Positions 23,990 through 37,379 of a DNA stretch of 64,000 bases are shown here, piece by piece. The stretch's first letter is position 1. Each line of letters begins with the position of its first letter. Under the pieces are notes generated by a model. The model was given only the letters and a program-made list of their open reading frames with translations, was not told the DNA's origin and did no database searches. The position numbers and the translations under genes were made by a program. Source of the stretch: Epiperipatus broadwayi (lineage: Eukaryota; Onychophora; Udeonychophora; Euonychophora; Peripatidae); the NCBI GenBank assembly GCA_028023455.1, contig JAQFVV010000001.1, positions 21,247,401-21,311,400 of the forward strand. The letters are read 5' to 3'.

Positions 23990-24050
23990 ATCAAAATATA
24001 ACTCACATAATATATATATATATATATATATATCATTATGTGAGTTATTG
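23990..24050. repeat. (TA)n hairpin with ACTCACATAA arms
   Basis: AACTCACATAA, a TA run of about 24 bp, then TTATGTGAGTT: a small inverted repeat with a pure TA loop, directly after the palindrome. Confidence 0.8.
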
Positions 24051-24099
24051 ATTAACTCTTTGCCTGACTGTCTCAAGTTAACTCATACACAGCTTAACT

Positions 24100-27080
24100 C
24101 ACTCTAACTTGGACAGTTTTTACATTATTGTAGCATATTTAGGCTCATTTTAAAGTTAAAAAGTACCGTAAGATGCTACCCTCTCTTGAATTATTTTACA
24201 AGTAAATATATATATATATAGTCATTCAAACTATAACAAAGAGAGAAGGCAGACCTTCCTTGATGGTGTTGGTTGCTTGTCATCACATACAATGGATAAG
24301 CACCTGTCAATAACTTTGACTGCTGCAACTTCTTTGTTTTGATTTTGAAAATGAAATAAATGTTTTAGAGCATTTTTTTTAAGTATTTTTTACATATTAT
24401 AACATATTTGTATAAAATATGCTAAAAATATAATTATTTTAAAAGAATAATAAGATTTTAGTAAAAAATAATAAGATTTTACTAAAAAATTCTTCACTTT
24501 GACACTAATGTAAAATTGAGAAAGAAATCATTGACACCTAAACACTTTGTAATTTATTACAAACTTCTTTTTACATTTTCTGCTATTGAATATTTTTATA
24601 ATTATAAATAGAAGTTTAATTTTGAAAAAACTTTCGTTCACTTTTATAATCTGACAAATTATTAATATACTTTTTACAATAAAACTAAAATGAATATAAT
24701 ATTAAAAGATGAATATATTTTTACTGCTGATTCTGTAATTGACCAATCAAAAGTTTAGAGTTTTAACTCACTTTGCCAAACAGAATTTGTGCAATTAAAA
24801 AGTTAATCCTTATTCAAAAAATTGTATTATATAAAAAGAAATGTTATTTTTATCTGTTCCTTCTAGTTAAGATTGTTTATTCTTGTTACCTTCATAATAT
24901 TATTGATTACTATTATGTATCCATGAGCAACACTAATTTATTTCAGAAATGTTAGTAGGAAGAAGTTAAAAAATTATAACAGGATAAATATAACAATCAT
25001 TATTGATAGTTTTTCTATTAGCTCTCATTATTTCATCAGATAAATAAATTAAACAAAAGAGAAAATCCTTGAGCTAATCATTACAGAGGAAAATTGATCA
25101 TTATTATGAAATATAAATATTACATATAGAAGTATTATGATCTTAAGAGGAATGAACAATAATTCTAAATAACATTAATTTAACTTAGGCAATATATAGA
25201 AATATTTTACACACTTTCAAATGGAAATGATTAGTGAAAATCCAAATAGCCTTGTAGGTCATATGTTTCTGTCAATAACCAATATTAATAGCAGCCTGGA
25301 AATTAATTGAGATTCCACAATTTCTATTTCCTTAACTGCAATGTCCAATTTAATGCTAAAGTGTGGATGCAATTTTAATGTATTTTAACAGAAATATTTT
25401 TGTATCAATTTAATATTATTTTATATCATTTTTAATAGTTAATTATGAACACCTACATATAACAACTATAATGCATATATGTAAATATCAAATGATTTCT
25501 AAAAACTAGGAATAAATAATTAAACTGTTTTCTAAGTGCCATTTTCAATAACTTTTATAATAAGAAAATAGCCAATTTTATTTTATTATTTCAGTATTGT
25601 ATGCAGTAAGTTAACTTGAAATATACCAGCCAGAGGATCATGGATTAAATCAACCAAAATATTTAATCTTTGAAGATAGGATTCTGTGTTGAAGCATTGG
25701 TCTGCAACTGGCTCAGATTGCTTTATTTTTATCTATAAAGTATGCATTCCCATGTTTTTGCATATATTTGATGGCATAAACTAGAACTAAAATGTTTTGA
25801 TTTATATCAATTTGAACTAGAAACATACAGTATAAAATCAATTTAAAAAGATCAAACTTCTGATTTTGTAAAAGGAGTAGAAGATTTAAAAAACACCACT
25901 TTAAATGTAATTTATTTCTTTTTGTAAAATGTTGAATTAAATATTTATTTCTCAGTATGTAAATGATGTATTCATTCACTTTTACTTGACAATATTTTTT
26001 AGCAAAATATAATCAGTTATAGCATGTATAAAGAACTTTTTGTTAAATAATAAAAGCTTCTTATATGTAAAATCTCTATTTTTCTGTTGTCTGATTGGGG
26101 AATGTATGAATGTTTGTCTGATGTCATGTGACAAATTCAGAATGAGGTGTATTTTTCAACAAAAGAAATATATCTTCTGCCATTAAATGATAATAATACT
26201 ATCAAATTTACATATCAAATAGAACAGATAATTGTGCATGAACCAGATCAGCTACTGAGAGTATATTTTATAGTGAAGGTTGTCAACCAGCTATAGAAAT
26301 AGTCATAAATGCCTATTTTCTCAGTGCTTTCATTGTCTGTCAATTCCCTAACATAATTCAGATGAGTGACATATTCAACAATGTTTAGTAAAAAAAAACA
26401 TATTTTCATTAAATCTTAAAAAAATTGTTAAAACAACTAATTAAAAAAATATTATAAACATTAGATTTAATAATATATAATTTTTACAAAGAATTTAGTG
26501 TGAAAGAAGTAGTAACAATGTCAAATTAAACATATTAAAATAATGACATTTCAAAAGACTGAGTCCATCTTGTATTATAATAAAAGACATACACTTCAAT
26601 ATTAATTTAAATTAAATTTTGTAATTATAAGTGAGTTTTTAATATTCTAAAAAACGTTTTTAGTGCCTATCTGTATTCTTTATCAAAATGTATTTTATTT
26701 ATAAAAGCTACATTAAATAATTTATTTTTATCAGATTACTTCTATTACTCTTTTTTTTTCACATTTTCAAAGTTGAAATATTATGTTAAAATTAGTTATT
26801 ATTTCTAAACTTCTATTTAAAACAATTTTTTAATGATGTAAACATTAAAAAAGAATGAAATTTAAATCATTAAAAAGCATGAAAAATAGTTACTAAAATT
26901 GCCAAATTATTAGTTCCAAGTGAATAGCTAAAGAACTAATGCAAAATGATTCAAAATGACTGATATTTAAATTTATGCAGCTGAGTTATTTCCCCTCATT
27001 TTTAAATTATGCAAATAGATAAACAGACTTCAAATATATTGTGTTAAATAATAATTACCCACACATATATAAAAGTGAAA
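24100..27080. other. AT-rich stretch, nothing recognised
   Basis: Short frames only (for example 25713-25979 minus), with no motifs. A short TA run lies near 24210. No repeats with partners elsewhere were noticed. Confidence 0.5.
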
Positions 27081-27508
27081 TGATAATTTTTAAATATTAT
27101 TAATAATTGAACTATAAAAATTATTGAATATGGCAATTGGCAGGCACTTCAAATATTTATTGATAGTATTTAATATTTATCATTTTGATTTTTACATATG
27201 TGCAGTATAATTATTATTTATCACTAAACTTTGACATTATTTGTTGAATTTTAAAATGAGAGGAAATAATTCTGCTCTATAAATTTAAACATTAGTCACT
27301 TCAAATTAAGCTGCATTAAGTATTTCAGTTGATTTAATATATATTTCCCTGGATATTTTGCCATATAAAATCTTAAAATGCAATAAAAAAAATAGCAGCT
27401 TATTGCTGTGAAAGTTATTGAACATAGACGCTAGAGGGCAGTTCAATTATTTGCTAACAGTACTTGAAAATGATCATTTGACTTATGCACAAACACATAT
27501 ATATAAAT

Positions 27509-28253
27509 GTTTGCCTTCTATACGTTTATGATAAACTGAAAATAATTATGAAGAAAATTTGCAATCCATTAGATTTAAGATATTTAAGGACTTGAATTGA
27601 TGAAGATTATTTTGAAACCAATCCGGTCACAATTTAAAATTCGGAAGCTGGCTGCCACATTTTTGGAGTTATTAATTTTTATATTTACCTCTTCTAGAAA
27701 TAATTATAAGTATCTTAGTGACCTCTAAATAGTCTGGAATTAATTAATGTTTTTATGTTCCTTATTTAATTTTTCTGGCAAATTAACATAATGGTTTTTT
27801 ACAAAAAAATTATGAGACATTTTTACATAAATATATCATTTTCAAATGTTTAATAATAAGCTCTGATATATTTTCAAAACAGAATGAAAGCAAGAAACAT
27901 ATATATATATTATTAATTCAGACAACATTTATGTACATGTGTATTTTATGAAAGCAATGCCATTGGTAATTAGATTAATATTAAAAGAAAATAATAACTT
28001 TTGTTAATGAAAATTAAATGACCTTTATTAAATCATTAAAAATTAATTAACAAAGAAGTTATTTTAGCTCAACTTAATATCGTTTTACTAGAACATTAAA
28101 GAAAATAAATATTACAACTTTTCTTATAATATAAATGATGAAAGTAATTACTAGCTCAGTGCATTTTTCAAAATGTATTGCTTTCTTTCTAAAGGTTTAT
28201 GACAGACTAGAAATAGTTACGAAGAAAAATTGCAATCCGTTAGATTTAAGATA
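27509..28253. repeat. Pair of direct repeats of about 74 bp, 671 bp apart
   Basis: 27509-27582 and 28180-28253 share a GTTTATGA(T/C)A(A/G)ACT segment, GAAGAAAA(T/A)TTGCAATCC and TTAGATTTAAGATATT with a few substitutions. They may be fragments of one interspersed family. The sequence between is AT-rich and featureless. Confidence 0.6.
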
Positions 28254-28817
28254 TTATTAAAGATATATCATCAATAAAAGCTTGACAATCCATTCAATTG
28301 TTTTATTAGAATAAACGTCAAACTTTAAATAACTACCTTTTTAAAATTTTCTGATTTGTATTTATAAAAAATAACATATATTCTTTTTTTTAATTCAATT
28401 TATCTAAAAAAAAGAAAAATCAATAAAACCATAGTTTACATAAATTACAATAATAAGTGATATAAAAGAATGTTTTTAAAATATAAATACTTTGAAATAT
28501 TAAGAAAAAACATTTATATGAGTATTTCTACAATCAGAGATAAGATTCAGTTTTTATATTCTCGAATCATTTTTAAAATTTCTGCAGTTATTTATAATGA
28601 CAAATAGCATTCACTTCTACAAATGGGGCAAAGAATAAAAGTTTTCTCAGTTGGCCATGCATTTTTATTCATTTTTTTTTTTTCAATCTGGTATGGGATG
28701 AATAATGTTTTGTTCAACAATTAATCAGACATATCACTAAATTTATAAAATTAAGGTCCATTGCTCTTTATATTTTACAACAATTTTATTCCTATATTTA
28801 AATAGCATGAACTCAAT

Positions 28818-28958
28818 TAATTAATTTGTAATAAAAAGTCCTCTTTATAATCCATTAATCTTAAAATAATTTGTAATAAAAAGTCTTTATAATCCATTAA
28901 TCTTAAAATAATTTGTAATAAAAAGCTCTCTTTATAATCTATTAATCTTAAAATCTAA
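28818..28958. repeat. Three tandem units of about 48 bp
   Basis: The unit TTTGTAATAAAAAG ... TTTATAATC(C/T)ATTAATCTTAAAAT occurs three times in a row with small indels. Confidence 0.9.
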
Positions 28959-29407
28959 ATAAAATTTTGAAATCTATAAAAATAAAAAGATAAAAAGAAA
29001 GATTTGCAATTGATTATACAAAATAATGTTATTATCCTCATAAAAACATGTTTTATCAATTTTTTCAGCAAACAACTTTTTTTTTATCTTTAGTACTTTA
29101 CGTAATGGTAGCTCATCAGTGAGTTCCATTCTCATCTACACTTTTCCTCAATGAAATCAAACAATAAATATTTAATAAATCATTCCCTTTTACCTTTGTC
29201 TTTGCAGTACTTAAATGTTATAAGTTCAGTTATCTTCTTCAAAGATCCAAACAAAAACTGTATATTGTGTTATCTACAAAATATAATTTAATTTTTATTT
29301 TATATTATACAATTCTCTTATATTTACATGTCTATACATTATATGTTATAGTTTAACATAAACATCTCATTATTATTTTAATTCTTATATGATGCATATA
29401 TATATTA

Positions 29408-29606
29408 AGCAATTAAATCACCTCACATGGTTAAGAAATCCAGTACTGCCCTCTGTGAACTAATATATAAATACATTAGAGTTCGTATTTCAAAATAGCC
29501 AGGTTAAAATGATACCCATTTTGAAATACGAACTCTAATGTATTTATATATTAGTTCGCAGAGGGCAGTACTGGATTTCTTAACCATCTGGGGTGATTTA
29601 ATTGCT
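29408..29606. mobile_element. Long-TIR MITE-like hairpin, 199 bp
   Basis: Arms 29408-29496 and 29518-29606, about 89 bp each and nearly perfect, with a 21-bp spacer. Ends are AGCAATTAAATCACC and GGTGATTTAATTGCT. The arms contain AGTACTGCCCTCTGTGAAC and its complement (with one change). No coding capacity. It fits a non-autonomous TIR element or fold-back. A TA-rich flank precedes it; a target duplication was not identified with confidence. Confidence 0.85.
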
Positions 29607-29619
29607 GAATATTTGTATA

Positions 29620-30630
29620 TTTATTTCAGTATAGCGTTATGCACTGGGATTATATATATATATACACACAAATATAAATTTACATATAAGCCAAAAATAT
29701 ACAGCCAACTTAAATAGTATCCACATCTCATATTTCTATATTAATAAATATTTTTTTTATATTTTTGTCAAAATCTTTCTTCAGTTATTTCATTCTACCA
29801 AATTTGTATTGTTCAAGTTAATATAAAAAAGTAAAGTAAAACTAATGACAAAGTTTTAGAAGCACTGTATGAAGAAGGGAAGATGTGTGACATCAAGGAA
29901 GTTAATTATGTAATAGAGACTAAGAAATCTAGTAGGGGTTTAAATGAAGAGCATGGGATATCCCTGTGTCTTCTGCTTGGGAGTCTCTTCTTGATCTTTC
30001 AGTTTTATTGACTGATTACACAATCTTGACTCTTACAGAGTTTTTTTTATACAACATGGCATGCCTTAAAGAATTAACAGCATTCCTGATGACAGACTGG
30101 CAGATTGTCTGGAATTTCAGATATAATTTACTATTAGATATCCAACACATCATGATCAGTAACCAGTGCTATAACGTAAGAAAAAATGAGCAAACTGCTT
30201 ACAACCATTGATTTAGGAAATTTCACAAGAGATGGACAAGAGAGGAGCAGGAAATTGTACCACAACCCGAATCTGAAACCTTACCATGATAAACCCTCTG
30301 ATTGAGAATGAAAACCATAGTATAACAGTAAAAAGACCCATGGAAATAAAGACTTTAGAATTAAATATGAACTTAGAGAATATAAAGAACTCTAGGATGT
30401 ATCTACTTAGGAATATAAATAGATTTATTAGACAAGAAAAGAATAGTGTAGCACAAAATCAAAACTAACACAAAAGAAAACTAACCCACACACCAACACA
30501 CCCATCTAAAAAAATATTTGTGATCACTCAGTTACTGTGAGAGGTAATTCTTACTAAAAAGAGAGATGTCATCATGAAATGTATTGAAGAGTGTCAAAAA
30601 AACTATATTGTAATAAAGAACAAGAAAACA
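29620..30630. other. Unassigned stretch upstream of LINE fragment C
   Basis: Contains two short plus-strand frames (29966-30211 and 30286-30468) of less biased composition but without motifs. Position just upstream of RT remnants makes a decayed 5' part of the LINE possible, but no endonuclease signature was seen. Confidence 0.3.
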
Positions 30631-30639
30631 AAGTATTTC

Positions 30640-32080
30640 CTATGATTATTTCATTTTCTAAATTTTCAAGTATTTTAAATAAAGAGATGGGACTTGCAAA
30701 GAAAAGCTCCAGGAAATGATAGAATTAATGTGGTACATCTTTATCATTTAGACTTTTAATATATATCTTTGACAATGATTTTTCTATTTCTTCACTTATT
30801 TAAGAATAAAGCAGTGATATTGATATTCAAGCAAATTGATAAAGAAAATGTTAAAAAATATCAGTACTATTTAAAATCTTTATCAAGATAATTACAACTT
30901 CTCTACAATTAACTTTGAATCTAACTATCCTAAAGAAACAAGCTGAATTTAAAAGTGGTTTTAGCACAGTAAATTATAAATTTTGAGAGAAGTTATAGAA
31001 AAATCACTAAATATGAGTTGCAATTATGCTTTGGGTTTATAAATTATGAAAAGACATTTGATTATATAAGTATTTTTCAGTGATTAAAGCATTGAATTAT
31101 TAAAATAAAAATCTAAAATACTATCATATTGTGAAGAATATTTAGAAAAATGCAACAGCAATGATTAAATTAAATGGTATAATAAAAAGATTAACATAGA
31201 GATGGGTATGTAACAGTGTGATTCATTATCTCCAAGCCTTTTTACAACAGTTTTTCAATAAGTATTTTATGAGGTAAAATGAAAAACTAAGAAAATATAA
31301 ATACTTGGTGGTTATCTAAGACATTTATATTTAGCAGATGATGTGATTGTTTTGTTTGTTTTTTTGCAAATAAGGTTTTAGAGCTTTAGGAAATCTTGCA
31401 AGAATTATCAGGTGAATGTAAGACAGTAGGATTAGTGGTAAATGCTACAATGATTAATATTTAATGAATTTTCTGAGAAGAAAAAAATAGACTGATAAAT
31501 CATAAATTAAAAGAAGTTAACTACTCCAAACCATTTTGGTTAGGTTATTAATACAGATGAAAACATAATGAATAAAACTAATCACGAATTAAACTTAATT
31601 GGAATGCTTTTGATAGAAATAATATTAATAGAAAATATGGCTGTACATGTGGAAAAAAAATTTTTGATGTGTTTTATCAGTTCTTACTCATGAATTTGAG
31701 ACTTGCACTACTTAATAGAAAAGCAATACAAAGACTTCACACCACTGACAGTGTGGATAGATGTAAGATATAACAGAAAGAGATCAAAAATAAAATGCAT
31801 GGGTAAGAAAAAATTAAGATATCACTGATAGCATTGTAACAATCAAAAGACTGTACTGGAACATGTTGCTAAAAGATGATAATATAGGAATAGTTGAAGT
31901 TTTAAATTATATCCCAAGAAATTATAAAAGTTATAAAAAAAATCCATTCTTGAATTGGCTGGATGAAATAAAAAAGTTTTCTGTGGTGATATAGAACAAA
32001 GAAACTGAATTAAACAAAGATAAACCTTCATTTTGCAGTATATCAATAATTTTTGAAATTGAGGTTTATATGATGAGTAA
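30640..32080 (+). pseudogene. RTE-type LINE fragment C, heavily decayed
   Basis: In shifting plus-strand frames the order of an RTE reverse transcriptase is visible: SKFSSILNKEMG near 30660, a stretch similar to KQAEFKSGFSTVNYKF near 30930, YHIVKNI and NATAMIKLNG near 31120-31180, a former YADD region TTTAGCAGATGATGTGATTG near 31328-31350, and a C-terminal remnant near 31940-31975. Stops and indels interrupt every part. Compare NIYQNAIAMIRLHDD in fragment A. Non-functional. Confidence 0.65.
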
Positions 32081-32109
32081 ATCAAGTTTTTAAAAAGTAT
32101 TTTGATGGC

Positions 32110-32680
32110 TTTTTTAATATATAAATGATATTCTACAATAATTATTGCAGTCTTTTCTATTCTCTTTAATTTATAACTGGAATAAGAAAATGAATATCCC
32201 TTAAATCAAATGGCACAATTTTAGGATTCATATAGTCTAAAACATTCCAATAAATTGATGTTACTATATCCTCATCATTTTTAAAATTTCTTCAGATATC
32301 TCACTAAGATTTACACTGTGCATTCTTAAAATATCTAAGAGAATGGCTAAATCATTAAAAGCTATCCATGCAATTTTTGTATTAAAATTCAAAATGTGAC
32401 CAATCATTATTCCTCCACTTATTTGAAATATCATTACTGTCATATAAAAGAATTTCATTTATAAATTTAATAGAATTATCTGCTAGCATGCTAATTTTGA
32501 AAATTAAATTGATGTTAACATTTTATATTAGACACTTCTAAATATAAAATTAAATTTCATATTAATATAACTAAAATATGTCTGATTTTTTTAATGCAAC
32601 TATCAATTTAATCTTGAAGCATAATAACCTGTGATCTTCATTTGCAGGTGCTTATAAATTAATACACTATACAGGCTTAA
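32110..32680. other. AT-rich stretch, nothing recognised
   Basis: No motif-bearing frames. The minus-strand frame at 32264-32458 has no recognisable domain. Confidence 0.45.
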
Positions 32681-32683
32681 ACC

Positions 32684-32730
<47 letters not shown>

Positions 32731-32731
32731 A
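32681..32731. repeat. Compound (TA)n(TG)n microsatellite
   Basis: TA repeat followed by about 11 TG units. Confidence 0.97.
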
Positions 32732-32965
32732 AGGTATGCAGGATTCGAACTCAGACTTTCACACGACTCTCAACTCTCCTTGCCATCTCATATTGCTGAC
32801 CCACCTGATTACACACACATGTTGAAAAGATAAATAATCCCCAATACATGTATTTTGTGCTAAATCAGAACTCATCAGTTGGTCCAGATTACCATCTCCA
32901 CACAGGCTTCAAACTACTCCAACTCACAACTTTTCAGCCTTCTATTTCATTGAAAATCTGATGAT
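32732..32965. repeat. SINE-like repeat, relative of the 50.1-50.6 kb element
   Basis: Starts with GGATTCGAACTCAGACTTTC, whose reverse complement holds a tRNA-type B box (GTTCGAATCC). It continues with AAAGATAAATAATCCCCAAT, CATCAGTTGGTCCAGATTAC and CATCTCC, matching 50124-50256 (GATAAATGATCTCCAAT, CAGTTGATCCAGATCACC). The part from 32900 on matches the interior of the 50 kb element in reverse. Probably a tRNA-derived interspersed repeat. Confidence 0.6.
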
Positions 32966-32969
32966 GGAA

Positions 32970-34200
32970 CATTCAAAGCTCATGTTAGTGCCAAGGTTGT
33001 CATATGTAGTATAAATTTATTTTGCATTCTATATATTGGCAGTAATGAAATTGATTAGATATCTGTTGTCTTCATTGTGATTGCATCCAATTTTTTTAAT
33101 ATGATTTTTTCTGTATAAAGTGTTTGTAAAAGTAAATCCATATACTGTGCAAAAAATTTGTATCAGTAGAATATTTGAGTTTAAATATTTACGATTTAAA
33201 TAGCAGATTATTAGAGTATACCTTGGAGCTTAATATTGAGAATTATATTATTTGTTTTTATTGTAGCAATCCATATGTTTAATATTATATGTATTCATAA
33301 AAAATACACTATCTAATATCAGTAAATAAATATTTTTTAATTGTAAATGAAGTTTATTTTTAATTTATGATAAAAAAAATTCATTACATTAAATGAGTGA
33401 ATGACAGAATTCATTGTTTCTCTTTAGCATATGCAGGATATTGTATTAATAAGTGCTACCATATTTATTAATACAATGTTAATAGCATCTATTCTATTTT
33501 ATTATAAACTGACTTTAAAATGTTACTAATGACATAATAAAAATAAAGATAATGTTTTCATGCTTAACAAAGTTATTTAACATAAATAAAGTAGATTCAC
33601 CAATTTTTTGCATGATTTAAAATGAAAGTCATTAAATTGTATTTTAATATAAGTTATCCATTGTGATTTGAAAAAAATTACCCAAAAGAGCAATGATATC
33701 TATATAAAGTTATAAATTAAAAAAATTTCAAGCCTTTAAACATTAGTGAATTGGTAAAACACTGTTGCATGTAATCATGAGAAATCAAAGAATACCAGCA
33801 ATAATGACAACCAATCTCTCAGACTATCCAATAACATCATTGTTGAAATCCTACAAACAAAAATCAGTGTGGAAATTTGTTTGACATTATTTCCTATTGT
33901 CCATTGATTACATAAGCTTACAATGGATGTCTACAGAATAGAGATGGTGTCGATCCTGTTTTTATTGCAACAAACTTTTCATCTTATTATTTTCATGGGT
34001 CTTTTTAGTAAGTTGGGAATATGTTCAGAGTCATTGTAATATTACAGGCTGTTAAGAGTGCATAAGTAATAGAGGCTCCAAAACTAAAGTTCTAAGTACA
34101 TATTTTACTATCAAATGTTTATTTTTATAACAGATTTTATTTTTAATTTTGCCAGTAATTCAGAAAAGCTAAATGTCATATAACTAAATAAAATAAAATA
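32970..34200. other. AT-rich stretch, nothing recognised
   Basis: No frames with motifs and no repeat partners noticed. Confidence 0.5.
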
Positions 34201-34205
34201 AATAA

Positions 34206-34268
34206 TTGATGTTGTTGTTATTATTATTATTATTATTATTGTTGTTGTTGTTGTTGTTGTTGTTGTTA
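34206..34268. repeat. (TTG/TTA)n trinucleotide repeat
   Basis: About 20 TTG and TTA triplets. The overlapping poly-Leu frame (34206-34451) is an artefact of the repeat. Confidence 0.95.
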
Positions 34269-34577
34269 TATACACTTTTTTTCATTAGGGCATTTCTGGT
34301 CTTTTTTGGTTTTTTTAATTTTACTGTACAATTTTATAATATTTCATCCAGACTTTTTTTGACTATTTGTGACATCAAGAATCTTCAAAAGTTCACAGGA
34401 CACAAGCTGAAAACCGTTGGAATTTACAAAATGGATTATGGTTTTTATTGAAGATGTTAAAGATAATTTTGAAGAGGTATGTAGTGCTTTATTCAATATT
34501 CCAAATTTGACGAACACGTTCTTGAAATAATCTGAATACTTCGATTAAAAACATCATATATATATACAAAACATATA

Positions 34578-34742
34578 AAAATAATAAATTTAACGGTAAC
34601 AAACTATTATAAATAATCCTTAAAATTACTTAAATCCATTGTATTCAATACGATCACAAAAATAAAAAATATGTTACCGTTAAATTTATTGTTTTTATTA
34701 TAATTACAATTTTGTTTTAATTAACGGACATTTTATTTATAT
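34578..34742. mobile_element. Hairpin repeat with TTAATTAACGGAC end motif
   Basis: AATAAATTTAACGGTAAC (34582-34600) and GTTACCGTTAAATTTATT (34673-34690) form inverted arms around an AT-rich loop. The right side continues to TAATTACAATTTTG and TTAATTAACGGACATTTTAT, whose reverse complement resembles 15800-15842 and, over ATAAATGTCCG, the motif at 60705. This links the hairpin to the fold-back family. No coding capacity. Confidence 0.6.
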
Positions 34743-34759
34743 TATATACAGACATATAT

Positions 34760-35450
34760 ATAATAAATAAATAGTAATTCATGACTTTAAATTTATTTTA
34801 GATTTTTAATTAAAGAAAGAGCTTTTCTAACTTATTGTCTTCTTGAAAAGTTTAAAATTTCTACTTTGAAAAAGATACTAGCTAGGTTTTTTTTTTTTTT
34901 ACTAATGTCATCTCAACTATTTTTTTTTTTTTCGTCACTGAACTTTTCTCATTGATAAATAGTTAAAATTGAAAATTTTCATAATAATCGTGTGTAAGTA
35001 TATGCCATTTTGACATTTGACAATTATAAAGAAAGCTCAGCATTAAAAAAATGACTTTAATGTGTTTATACATATCAAAATAAAATTATTAGTCGGCGAT
35101 ATTTCGTGTAAAAAAAAGATACTAATTTTATGAGATTTGAATATTTGTAAATTATTGCAAATATCTTGTAATAAAAATTAATAATTACTTATCTCTGATG
35201 CAAAATTTTTAAAAAAATGTGTAAATGGGCTACCATCAAAAAGATAAAAAATTCTAAAATAAACTATTAGATAAATTCCAAATTAAAATAAATTATTAGA
35301 TATATGCAAAACAATCGTTAAATTGTCTGGTGGAAGATGAAAGCCTCCCTATAGATTACACAAAAGGTAAAGCATTTCTTTCGTCACCACTTAGTAATAG
35401 GAATATTAGTATTTTTTCATTCATGTTTTAACTTTTGTTTAAATATAACT
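34760..35450. other. AT-rich stretch, nothing recognised
   Basis: Only T-runs and AT-rich sequence, no coding signal. Confidence 0.5.
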
Positions 35451-35699
35451 ATTATATATATATATATATCTTCATCATCATTCATCATTGTCTACCATTA
35501 TTAATCCCCTTCAAGATAAAGACCTCTCCAAGGTCAATCCACCTTCTCTGATCTCTAGCCTCTCTTCTCCACATCACACCTGAACACTTTCTTATTTTAT
35601 TCTGTCCATCTCACATATGGTCTGTTTATGGGTCTTTTGCAATCTCTTGAAATTACATTTAAGATTTCAACTGTCCATCTATTAACATCTCTTTTAGCA

Positions 35700-36900
35700 A
35701 TATGTTCACCCTAACTCCACTTCAATCTCTTAATTTTTTCTATGATGTCAGTAATACCTGTTTGTTCTTTTATCCATGTATTCATTTTTAATCTCATTTT
35801 ATTATTTATAATATTCATCTCTCCATATTTTGAATGATCTGAAGTCTCTGCATTGCTCTTCTGTTAAGTATCCAAGTTTCAGATCCATAAATAAGAACTG
35901 GTAAAGCATATTTATTAAAAACCTTCCTTTTTAAATACATAGACATATTTTTTTTTAATATTAAGTTATTTCTACCAAAAGCATTCCAACCAAGTTTAAT
36001 TCTATGATTAATTCATCCACTATGTTCCCATCTGGAATAATAATCTGACCAAGGTATTTGTAGTTAACTTCTTCTAACTCATCATTATCAATCTTTATTT
36101 TCATCTTATGAGAAAATTTATTGAACATTACCCTAGTCTTTTTAATATTTACCTTTTTGCAAACACAACTATATCATCAGCAAAATCTAAATGAAAAATA
36201 ATTTCCATTTACTTTTATTCCTTTAGCTTCTCATTTTAATCCACACAATAGTTTTTGCAGCAGTGCTATTAAATGTTTTGGAGATATGGAGTTACCCTGT
36301 CATATATCCTTCACAATGTTAATCTATCTAGTATCATTATGTAATCTAATTGTTGCCGTTGCATTTTTATAAATAGTCTTCAGAATATGACAATATTTTG
36401 GGTATATACCTTGATGATCTAATGCTTTAATCACTGAAGAAATGCTGATAGAATCAAATGCCTTTTCATAATCTACACATCCAAAGCATAATGGCAACTC
36501 ATTGGTCCTTTCTATAACTTCTCTCAGTACTTAGATATACTAAAATCACTTTTATATCCAGCTTGTACTTTTAGTTGGTTAAAATCTAAAGCTTTCTGCA
36601 AATGAATTGTAATTATTTTGGCAAAAATTTTGTATAGAACTAATAAAAGATTGATAGACCTGTAATTTTTGATATTTTTTATCACCTTCTTAAAATATTA
36701 ATATTAATACTACATTCTTCCAATTATCTGGTACATTTTTATCATTTAGACATCTTGTATATAACTTTGCCAAAAAATTGTCTATTTTTTTTATCTGCTT
36801 TTTTTCCTTTTTCATAAATTAGAATGTCTCACTTCTTCATTTAAAATCCTGGGCAATTCAGAATATATTATAGTTGTAGGAGGTACTTGTTCCTTATTAC
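35700..36900 (-). pseudogene. RTE reverse transcriptase, decayed
   Basis: On the minus strand, recognisable pieces are VDYEKAFDSISISSVIKALD (motif A with its Asp, about 36480-36405), YCHILKTIYKNATATIRLHN, then DFADD (36175-36200, both catalytic aspartates retained), VMFNKFSHKMKIKIDNDELE and YKYLGQII. A KKADKKN region and a W-x-N-V pre-palm segment lie near 36800-36700. Several frame changes separate the pieces. Family: RTE-like non-LTR RT. Confidence 0.8.
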
Positions 36901-37379
36901 TATATAATTCTTGATAGAATTCATCTACCCATTTCATGATGTCATCTCTCTTTTAAATAATAGTTCCATCTTTTTCTTATTGCAGAAATAAGTTTCTTAC
37001 CAATACCAAATTGTTGTTTTACACTCTTGAGGCTTTTATTTTTTTCTATAACTTTCCTACTAGTTTACAATTATACATACAACTTTACAAAATTTGGGAT
37101 ATGCAATCCTTTTTTATGCACCATTTTTATATATTTCATATTACTTTTTTTCTTCAAAAATTCTCTAGTCTCAGTAGAAATTTTATTAATCAATTGCTGC
37201 TTTTTTCAACCAGCTATCATTGTTGCAGTTTTTAAAAATGTATCAGTTATTTTCCTAATGATTTCATTCAAATCATAATCTTGTTCAAAATGTGTTAAAT
37301 ATTTGAAAACGATTTGCAAATTCTAATTTAAATGCATTAGAATGTTTCTGAAAATTAAAAATATCAACTAGGAAAATTG

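Noticed and set aside
23745-24050. CRISPR-like array, because of repeated palindromic arms.
   Set aside because: No regular spacers; repeats are inverted rather than direct and the context is eukaryotic.
34206-34451. Poly-Leu signal-peptide-like N-terminus.
   Set aside because: Derived from a TTG/TTA triplet repeat; the downstream part has no motif.
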